DNA of 5,222 bases, from NCBI GenBank assembly GCA_903924185.1, contig CAIYAN010000150.1, positions 1 to 5,222 of the forward strand, in the 5' to 3' direction. Both the position numbers and the translations under genes were made by a program. Source of the DNA: an uncultured Opitutia bacterium. Its GTDB lineage: Bacteria; Verrucomicrobiota; Verrucomicrobiia; Opitutales; UBA953. Positions 1-5,222 of this stretch are shown piece by piece (positions within the stretch are counted from its first letter, which is position 1; every line of letters begins with the position of its first letter). The notes beneath the pieces are model-generated. The model searched no databases. It was not told the DNA's origin and saw nothing but the letters and a program-made list of their open reading frames with translations.

Positions 1-659
1 GCAAGGCCCCACTGACCGCCGGCATTAGGGATGGTTTCCTTCAACGGAGGCTGCGCCCCATTCCAGCGGAGACGATAAGCGTTGTAGGTCTGGTACAGGT
101 TATTGTCCAAGGCCCAGATGAGGCCGCTCTGCTGGTGCTCAAGGTTGCCACCCTTGGGACCGCCCTGGAACCAGAGCTGCTTGGAATCGGCCACGCCCGT
201 TCCCTTGGTATCGCGGTAGATGAAGATGTCCTGCGTATCGGTCTCGTTAATGAGGACACGGTCGTCGAGCGGTAGGACCATGCGCGGCAAGATGAGCTTA
301 TCGCGGTAGATCATGTGCTTGTCGAAGCGGCCATCGCGCTGGCTGCTCTCGTGACGTGAAACGACGCTGATGGGGTCATGCTCGTTCTTTCCGTCGATTT
401 CCTGCATGTAGGTGCGAAGCTCGGCGACATACATCCGGCCGTTCCCGTCAAAGGTGACGTTGACGGGTTCGCGGACGCCGTCGCGTTCACTCAGGACGAG
501 TTCAAGGCGATAGCCCTTGGGCAATTGAATGGTAGCGAGCTCCTGCTCTGGGGTGAGGGCCTTGACTGCCGGCTGCGGGGTGAAGTCAGGGACGTAGGCT
601 GGCTGGTCGGCCGCGATCGCCAAACCACAAGCCGCCAAAAGATAGAGGGATTTATTCAT
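1..659 (-). CDS. PVC-type dehydrogenase-like propeller protein, N-terminal part (cut by window edge)
   Basis: Translating the minus strand from the ATG at 659-657 gives 219 residues with no stop, continuing past position 1, so the C-terminus is missing. Residues 1-17 form a signal peptide (MNKSLYLLAACGLAIAA) with a likely AxA cleavage before D18, so the protein is exported. L8-A9-A10-C11 also fits a minimal lipobox, but that would leave a very short signal, so signal peptidase I is preferred. From about residue 46 it resembles the N-terminal propeller of PVC membrane-bound dehydrogenases: LPKGY (46-50), then VTFDGNGRMYVAE (68-80), and later GGQWGL (214-219) at the edge. The same LPKG and FDxxGRxxV landmarks occur in the large gene at 1653-5165, but the rest differs, so this is a divergent relative and not a recent copy. 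It starts 17 bases after the SMP-30-like gene, probably in the same operon, with no clear ribosome binding site. Relatives often carry a C-terminal haem-c domain; whether this one does cannot be seen. Family assignment is fairly sure, function is inferred. Confidence 0.85.
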   Translation of the reverse strand, partial: MNKSLYLLAACGLAIAADQPAYVPDFTPQPAVKALTPEQELATIQLPKGYRLELVLSERDGVREPVNVTFDGNGRMYVAELRTYMQEIDGKNEHDPISVVSRHESSQRDGRFDKHMIYRDKLILPRMVLPLDDRVLINETDTQDIFIYRDTKGTGVADSKQLWFQGGPKGGNLEHQQSGLIWALDNNLYQTYNAYRLRWNGAQPPLKETIPNAGGQWGL

Positions 660-672
660 GATAAAGCGAAAG

Positions 673-686
673 GGGCTTAGAAGCCC
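673..686 (-). other. small inverted repeat over the stop codon of the SMP-30-like gene
   Basis: GGGCTTCTAAGCCC on the minus strand is a perfect 6-base inverted repeat, giving a five-pair stem with a four-base UCUA loop. It contains the TAA stop of the lactonase-like gene (679-677) and lies 14 bases before the next start codon. What follows (CTTTCGCTTTAT) is only weakly T-rich, so a true intrinsic terminator is unlikely. It might tune translational coupling or partially attenuate the downstream gene. It is short enough to be chance. Confidence 0.3.
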
Positions 687-1633
687 TGCCCCTTGACCAA
701 CGTACGCAGGACAAAGACGTCGTGGTTGGAGGTGACGAAGAGGGTCTTGCCGTCTTCACCCCAAGCAAGGTTCGCCGTGGGCTGGTGGAAAAGAATCGAG
801 CCGAGGTGTTTCCCTTCGGGCGAGAGGATGAGTACGCCACCCGGACCGGTCGTCCAGAGGTTACCGCGCTCGTCGACCTTCATGCCATCACAACCACCAG
901 GGCGGTCGGCCTTCTTGAGCGGCTTAGCGAGGAAGACGTCCCGCAGGCCCGAGCCATCCAAGGCACAGGCCGTGACGCGCGGGTTCGCACCATCGGAGAC
1001 CGCCAGGTAAAGCGTCTTCTGGTCGTTGCTGAGGGCGATGCCGTTCGGCCACTGGACTTCCTTAGTGACGAGCGAAACTTTGCCATCGGTCGCGAGCTTA
1101 TAGACACCATGGAAACCTTGCTCGGCCTGCTGTCCCTTGGGCAAGCCATAGGGCGGGTCGGTGAAGTAGACAGAACCATCCGCGCCCACGACGAGGTCGT
1201 TCGGGCTATTGAACTTCTTGCTATCGAACGAGGTGGCCAGCGGCTTGAACTTACCGTCGCCGAGCGACTGACCAACGCGACGGGCACCATGCTGGCAGAG
1301 CAAGAGGTTAGCCTTAGCATCAACCGCGAGGCCGTTGGAACCCTGGAGGTCAGAAGGTTCATCCGTGCCGCTGGGCTTCAGGAACACCGATGGGGCGGCA
1401 TCACCGCGCTTCCAGGCGTAGGCGGTGTTCTTAGGAACGTCGGAAAAGATGAAGCGGTCTTTGAACCAGACTGGACCTTCGGCCCAACCATAACCAGTGC
1501 CGACTTTTTCAATCTTCACGTCGGACGCCACCAAGGCGTCCAGCGCTGGGTCGAGCTTTTCAATACGCGGGGCGGGGACTTCCGCGGCGATGGCGGCGGA
1601 AACGAACAACAGAAACGGGGCGAGGGCTTTCAT
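677..1633 (-). CDS. exported SMP-30/gluconolactonase/LRE-family beta-propeller hydrolase
   Basis: This 318-residue protein is full length for the SMP-30/gluconolactonase family, six-bladed metal-dependent beta-propellers that usually hydrolyse sugar lactones. Residues 1-17 (MKALAPFLLFVSAAIAA) are a signal peptide with cleavage before E18, so it acts outside the cytoplasm. The family landmarks come in order: AEGPVW (51-56), FSDVP (63-67), a QHGARRV-type segment (114-120), SPNDLV (143-148) followed by YFTDPPYG (156-163), WPNGIALS (195-202), and CDGMKVDERGNLW (248-260). By comparison with characterised members the divalent-metal ligands should be E52, N145 or N197, and D249, all present, so the enzyme looks active. 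The ATG at 1633-1631 is chosen because the signal peptide starts there. It lies 19 bases after the stop of the cytochrome-containing gene and 17 before the next gene, with no obvious Shine-Dalgarno, which suggests co-transcription and perhaps coupled translation. The natural substrate is unknown; gluconolactone is only the family prototype. Confidence 0.93.
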   Translation of the reverse strand: MKALAPFLLFVSAAIAAEVPAPRIEKLDPALDALVASDVKIEKVGTGYGWAEGPVWFKDRFIFSDVPKNTAYAWKRGDAAPSVFLKPSGTDEPSDLQGSNGLAVDAKANLLLCQHGARRVGQSLGDGKFKPLATSFDSKKFNSPNDLVVGADGSVYFTDPPYGLPKGQQAEQGFHGVYKLATDGKVSLVTKEVQWPNGIALSNDQKTLYLAVSDGANPRVTACALDGSGLRDVFLAKPLKKADRPGGCDGMKVDERGNLWTTGPGGVLILSPEGKHLGSILFHQPTANLAWGEDGKTLFVTSNHDVFVLRTLVKGQGF

Positions 1634-1652
1634 GAGCGGGATGGCTAGTAGA

Positions 1653-4600
1653 TTACTTTTTTTCGACCTTCAGGTAGTCGAGTCCGAACATGTTCAGCGG
1701 CGTGGCCACGGGGTTCGGAGTCAGAATCTTGACCTCGAGCTTATGCTCGCCGGCCGTGAGTTCGTGACGGCCACCATCGAGTTCACCGGTGGTGACGACT
1801 TCCTTCGGGTTATAGAGGTCCAAGCCACGATCGGTCAGGAGCTTGCCGTCGAGGCGAAGCTCGAAGCGACCATAGTCATGGGCCTTGGTGCACACGAACG
1901 TGAGCTGATAGAGGCCCTTCTCGGCAATGGGGAGCGCGAGGGTTAGCGTGTCGCTGGGCTTACCGCCGGTCCAAAAGAGGTGGTCATTGCCGCTCCATCG
2001 GCTGGCCTTAAACGAAGTCATCAATTGACCAGCAGTCCGACCGCCCGTGACGCCAAGGACTTTGAGGGCTTCCCCTTCGAGCGCCCCGTCGATCTTCCAG
2101 ACGCCAGTGACGCGGGGTGCCAAGGGCGCCTTGCCATCCGGCGACTGCAGGTAGGCCACGAGGTCGATAACCTGCTGCGGCGGCAATGCGTCGAAGAGAC
2201 CTTCTGGCATCAGGGACACAGCGAGGATTTCTCGCGACGCGACTTCGGCCTTGGCCACGGTGAGCTTCACGCCGCCCGGCATGACGGTGTTAAACACATC
2301 GGCCGATTCGGATTGAACGATGCCGCTAACAGTGTTGCCGGTCTTAAGTTTAAAGACGTTGAGCTGATAGTCCTTCCCGATGAGGGCGTTCGGATCGAGG
2401 ACGTTCTCGAGGAGGTAATCAAGGTTCGCACGGTTGGAACCCGTGAGGCTCGGGCCGACCAGGTTACCTTCACCAAAGAGCTGGTGGCAGAGACCACAGC
2501 TCTGCTGGAACAGCGCCTTACCAGCCACTAGGTCTGCGCGGCGCAGGGGCTTGGATTTCAAGAGGTCGACATACTTGGATTTGAGCTTGGCGTAATCGGC
2601 CTTCGTGGCGTTGACCGCACCAATCACCTGCGCAAGAAGCGCGTCGACCTTGGCATCCTTCATCGACTTGAGTTGGCGGATGGCGACGGGCGAAAGGACG
2701 GCCTTATCGAGGGCACCCGACGCAACGGCTTCCATGGTGCGTGTGGCGGCGGCTGGATTGGCGATGAGAGCTGGGAGTGCATCGGAGCGTTCTTCGGCGG
2801 TGAAGGCCTTGAAGCCGGCGATGAGCGCGGGGACGGTCGCGTCATTGCCTAAGGTTGCGAGGGCTTGGATGACCTGACGGCGCAATGGGCCGCTGACGGA
2901 AGTATCCGCAAGACAAGCATGCAGCACCGGAGCCGCCGCGCGGTCGCGGGACTGAAGTAGCACGGACAGGGCCCGTTGGCGTGCCGGCGCAGGTGCCTTG
3001 GCGGAGGACAGCTGGTTACGGAAATAATCGCGGCTGGTCTCATCTCCCGCAAGGGCGTCGAGTTCATTGACCAAGGAGAGAAGCTGGGGCGAAGCCTGGG
3101 CTCGTAAGGCCTTTGCTTGGGCGGGCCATTCCGCGGGAGCCTTGAACGCCCCACCCTGTCGGACGCCCGCAACGAGGCCTTCCAGCAGGCGCTCGCGCAA
3201 AGCAGGATCGGCCTGCTGAGCCGCCAGACCCAAGAGGCGTTCGCGACCCGCAGCGTCGGTAGATAGGCGGCGATAGATAAACTCGGTAACCTTCGGAATC
3301 TTAGAAGCAAGGACAAGTGCCATGCCCTGCTGAGCGTCGGACCCCACCAGCGGTTCGATGCCATACCAGAGGAGCAACGGGAGGTTATGGTCAGTCGCAT
3401 CTTCAGCGTGTGCGAGCAAGGGAGCGGCCACGGCGGCACGGGCGGCGAGCGGGAGTCGACCCAAGGCCGAGGCCAACTCACGACGAACAACCGCTGATTC
3501 CTCCTGCGCCGCTAGCTCAGCGAGGCGCGGTCCGATATTGCGGGTGTGCTCGGACATCAGGCGTACGAACCAAGCGCGGAGGTGCTCATCCTTGGCGGTC
3601 AGTCCAACGTCCAAGAGGTCAATCTTCGCACGGACGCGGTCACCTTCAAAGGCCGGGAAGACACCGGCCGAAGCCAGCACCCACAGCGCACGGAGGCGAC
3701 GCAGCGGTTCGGCCTTAAGCGAGCGGACCGTGGTCTCGGCGGTCAGTAACGCGCTGGCCGTACCGAAGTCGGCTTCCACGCCATGACGCATCTCGATGGC
3801 ACGTTCGGCAAGGACCTTGCGAGCTTGGCGCACGAAGAACTCATTCGGGTCGTCTAACGCAATCGTGAGGAGCTCCTGACTCTTCAGCGCCGTGAGGTCG
3901 CGGGCCCGTGACTTAGCGGCGCCGTAGCTGACGCGATAGATGCGACCGTTAGCACGATCCCAAATCTCCTGGTTATTATTGTGGCAAGTCTGCTTATCAG
4001 TCCAATCCGAGACGTAGAGTGCACCATCCGGACCGACGCGTTGCGTGACCGGAATAAACCAGGCGTCATTGCTCCGCATGAAATCACCGGCATGGTGGCC
4101 GACGAAACCGCTGCCTTTGGCTTCGACGGAGTCGCTCACCACACGGTGGCCGTGTAAGTTACCAAAGAGGAGAAGGCCTTGATACTCGGCCGGGAAGTTA
4201 TCGCCATTGTAGATGGCCAGTCCGCAGTGTGCATGGCCGCCACCCGCTTCGTCGGTGCTCTGCGGCTGGACGACGCCGCGTTCGGCGGGACGGTGCAGCA
4301 CCGAACCCGTGAAGTGAGCGTGATCAGCGATGGTCTTAATATCGTCGAAGGTATTCGGCTCGTAATGCTGGCCCGCCTGACGCTGGTAGCGGCCGCCGGG
4401 GAAGACGTGGTAGAGGTGCGGGATGACGCAGGCGGTGATGAACATCTCGCCATGCTTATCGTAATCGAGACCCCAAGGGTTGCTGGTGCCTTCGGCGAAA
4501 ATCTCAAACTCCTTGGTCAACGGGTGTAAGCGCCACACACCGGCATTGATGCGCTTGCGCTCGGAGTCAGGAGCGCCGGGCTTACCAACATTCGAAAAAG

Positions 4601-5165
4601 TGAAGACGCCGTGACAGCCATAGAGCCAACCATCGGGACCCCACGTGAAACTATTTAACGTCTCGTGCGTGTCTTGCATCGCCCAGCCATCGAGGACCAC
4701 CCGTGGCTTGCCTGGCTTGTCCTGCGCATCTTTCGGAATGAAAAGAAGTTCAGGGGCGGCTCCAATCCAGACACCGCCGTGACCGACCTCGATACCGCTC
4801 ACGAGATCAAGGCCTTCGTAGAAAACCGTCGACTTACCGTAAGAACCGTCGCCCAGCGGGTCTTCTAAGATGATGATACGGTCCTTACCTTTTCCGTCAC
4901 CGCGCTTGCGAGGGTAGGACATCCCTTCGACGACCCAGAGACGACCCTTCTCGTCGAAGCACATCGCGATGGGCTGGACGACCCGAGGTTCGGCGGCGAC
5001 GAGCGTCACCTGGAAGCCCTTCGGCAGGGACATGGCCTTAAGCGCCTCGGCCGGGGTCGACCCTTGGCGGTAGTCCTTGAAAGGCACGCGGACCTCAGGT
5101 CCAGCCGGGCTGGCGGCAAAGGCAGAAATGGCGGCGAAAGCCGCGCCGAGGAAAACGGTGCGCAT
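1653..5165 (-). CDS. exported PVC-type dehydrogenase: beta-propeller, HEAT-like repeats, haem-c (CxxCH) domain, C-terminal beta-sandwich
   Basis: Counted from the ATG at 5165-5163 the protein has 1170 residues. Residues 1-18 are a signal peptide (MRTVFLGAAFAAISAFAA). Residues about 45-414 form a PVC-type 'putative membrane-bound dehydrogenase' propeller (as I recall, the TIGR02604/DUF7133 type): LPKGF (47-51), FDEKGRLWVVE (70-80), HETLNSFTWGPDGWLYG (from H167), GGGHAHCG (H311, H313, C314) and NGRIYRVSY (406-414). About 420-860 are helical HEAT-like repeats (example LLTIALDDPNEFFVRQARKV). About 870-1013 is a haem-binding domain with C890-G-L-C893-H894 (2498-2484) and probable distal ligand M986 in LMPEGL. 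Residues about 1020-1170 form a beta-sandwich resembling carbohydrate-binding-like tails, with DYGRFELRLDG and a final FGLDYL. Likely role: oxidation of a sugar or related substrate outside the cytoplasm with electron transfer to the attached haem. The reaction is inferred; no member with this layout is known to me to have a proven substrate. The frame is open back to a TTG at 5216; a GTG at 5186 is another possible start, with GAGGGGG about 7 bases upstream. The ATG is chosen because it gives the cleanest signal peptide. First gene of the apparent operon. Confidence 0.92.
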   Translation of the reverse strand: MRTVFLGAAFAAISAFAASPAGPEVRVPFKDYRQGSTPAEALKAMSLPKGFQVTLVAAEPRVVQPIAMCFDEKGRLWVVEGMSYPRKRGDGKGKDRIIILEDPLGDGSYGKSTVFYEGLDLVSGIEVGHGGVWIGAAPELLFIPKDAQDKPGKPRVVLDGWAMQDTHETLNSFTWGPDGWLYGCHGVFTFSNVGKPGAPDSERKRINAGVWRLHPLTKEFEIFAEGTSNPWGLDYDKHGEMFITACVIPHLYHVFPGGRYQRQAGQHYEPNTFDDIKTIADHAHFTGSVLHRPAERGVVQPQSTDEAGGGHAHCGLAIYNGDNFPAEYQGLLLFGNLHGHRVVSDSVEAKGSGFVGHHAGDFMRSNDAWFIPVTQRVGPDGALYVSDWTDKQTCHNNNQEIWDRANGRIYRVSYGAAKSRARDLTALKSQELLTIALDDPNEFFVRQARKVLAERAIEMRHGVEADFGTASALLTAETTVRSLKAEPLRRLRALWVLASAGVFPAFEGDRVRAKIDLLDVGLTAKDEHLRAWFVRLMSEHTRNIGPRLAELAAQEESAVVRRELASALGRLPLAARAAVAAPLLAHAEDATDHNLPLLLWYGIEPLVGSDAQQGMALVLASKIPKVTEFIYRRLSTDAAGRERLLGLAAQQADPALRERLLEGLVAGVRQGGAFKAPAEWPAQAKALRAQASPQLLSLVNELDALAGDETSRDYFRNQLSSAKAPAPARQRALSVLLQSRDRAAAPVLHACLADTSVSGPLRRQVIQALATLGNDATVPALIAGFKAFTAEERSDALPALIANPAAATRTMEAVASGALDKAVLSPVAIRQLKSMKDAKVDALLAQVIGAVNATKADYAKLKSKYVDLLKSKPLRRADLVAGKALFQQSCGLCHQLFGEGNLVGPSLTGSNRANLDYLLENVLDPNALIGKDYQLNVFKLKTGNTVSGIVQSESADVFNTVMPGGVKLTVAKAEVASREILAVSLMPEGLFDALPPQQVIDLVAYLQSPDGKAPLAPRVTGVWKIDGALEGEALKVLGVTGGRTAGQLMTSFKASRWSGNDHLFWTGGKPSDTLTLALPIAEKGLYQLTFVCTKAHDYGRFELRLDGKLLTDRGLDLYNPKEVVTTGELDGGRHELTAGEHKLEVKILTPNPVATPLNMFGLDYLKVEKK
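2484..2498 (-). other. haem-c attachment motif CGLCH
   Basis: These codons encode Cys-Gly-Leu-Cys-His (residues 890-894 of the large protein), the site where haem c is covalently attached through both cysteines, with the histidine as proximal iron ligand. Downstream GPSLTG and then LMPEGL (M986) are usual for this haem domain in Pirellula/Verrucomicrobium-type proteins and supply the likely methionine ligand. Cofactor loading requires export and a cytochrome c maturation system encoded elsewhere. It is the only CxxCH in the protein, so one haem is expected. Confidence 0.93.
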
Positions 5166-5174
5166 AGGGGTACA

Positions 5175-5196
5175 GGGGTCTGTCACCAGACAACCC
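5175..5196 (-). promoter_or_regulatory. leader hairpin just upstream of the large gene's start
   Basis: On the minus strand GTCTG-GTGA-CAGAC is a perfect five-pair stem with a GNRA-type loop. It extends through a two-base TT bulge by GGG/CCC and ends 9 bases before the chosen ATG. The loop contains the alternative GTG start codon (5186-5184). There is no T-run after it, so it is not a typical terminator. It may affect start choice or initiation. Seen directly; the function is speculation. Confidence 0.35.
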
Positions 5197-5198
5197 CC

Positions 5199-5222
5199 TC
5201 GGTTCCTATATTTCAATTAAAA
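5199..5222 (-). promoter_or_regulatory. AT-rich leader, possible -10 region
   Basis: The right end is clearly more AT-rich than the rest of the window and includes TTTTAATTGAAATATAGG, with a TATAGG hexamer at 5210-5205 that could serve as a -10 element. A -35 element would lie outside the window. Its position upstream of the first gene fits the operon promoter, but the match is weak. Confidence 0.2.

Noticed and set aside
378..680. 100-codon plus-strand frame
   Set aside because: It lies antisense to the start of the third gene, whose minus-strand translation has a signal peptide and family motifs.
722..1648. 308-codon open frame on the plus strand opposite the SMP-30-like gene
   Set aside because: It is exactly antisense to a gene with clear family motifs and has no recognisable domain or signal of its own; long antisense frames are common in GC-rich coding DNA.
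1980..2531. 183-codon plus-strand frame opposite the haem-c region
   Set aside because: It mirrors the CxxCH domain coding sequence, its translation shows no known motif, and no promoter or ribosome binding site precedes it.
2849..3490. 213-codon minus-strand frame inside the large gene
   Set aside because: It is an out-of-frame shadow of the HEAT-like repeat region, rich in Arg, Ser and Pro as expected for a shifted GC-rich frame.
3317..3786. Overlapping plus-strand frames opposite the HEAT-like region
   Set aside because: Arg/Pro/Ser-rich translations with no motif, antisense to an uninterrupted gene.
5175..5196. Rho-independent terminator of an upstream gene
   Set aside because: A stem is present but no T-run follows it in either direction, and it lies directly before a start codon.

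Overview
The window looks like chromosomal DNA from a bacterium of the PVC superphylum, most likely Verrucomicrobiota; Planctomycetota is the main alternative. The large secreted protein has a layout I know mainly from those groups: a PVC-type 'membrane-bound dehydrogenase' propeller, HEAT-like repeats, one CxxCH haem-c domain and a C-terminal beta-sandwich. The DNA is moderately GC-rich, coding density is very high, and clear Shine-Dalgarno sequences are scarce. The phylum is inferred from protein families, not from a marker gene.

Everything convincing lies on the minus strand in one tight cluster, read right to left. A short AT-rich leader (about 5166-5222) holds a small hairpin and possibly part of a promoter. 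Next is a 1170-residue exported cytochrome-c/propeller/HEAT protein (1653-5165). After a 19-base gap comes a 318-residue exported SMP-30/gluconolactonase-like beta-propeller (677-1633) with the metal-binding residues in place. After a 17-base gap, a third exported protein begins (1-659) and runs off the left edge. I translated that third gene directly; its 219 visible residues match the start of a second, divergent PVC-type dehydrogenase propeller. No gap is longer than about 60 bases.

The three genes are probably one operon encoding exported proteins. Two are dehydrogenase-like propellers, at least one carrying its own haem-c electron acceptor, and they flank a lactonase-type enzyme. The simplest model is oxidation of a sugar or sugar derivative outside the cytoplasm: the dehydrogenase passes electrons to cytochrome c and makes a lactone, and the SMP-30-like enzyme hydrolyses the lactone. 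The substrate, and whether the propellers are catalytic, cannot be read from the sequence. I saw no tRNA, rRNA, CRISPR array, insertion sequence or long repeat.
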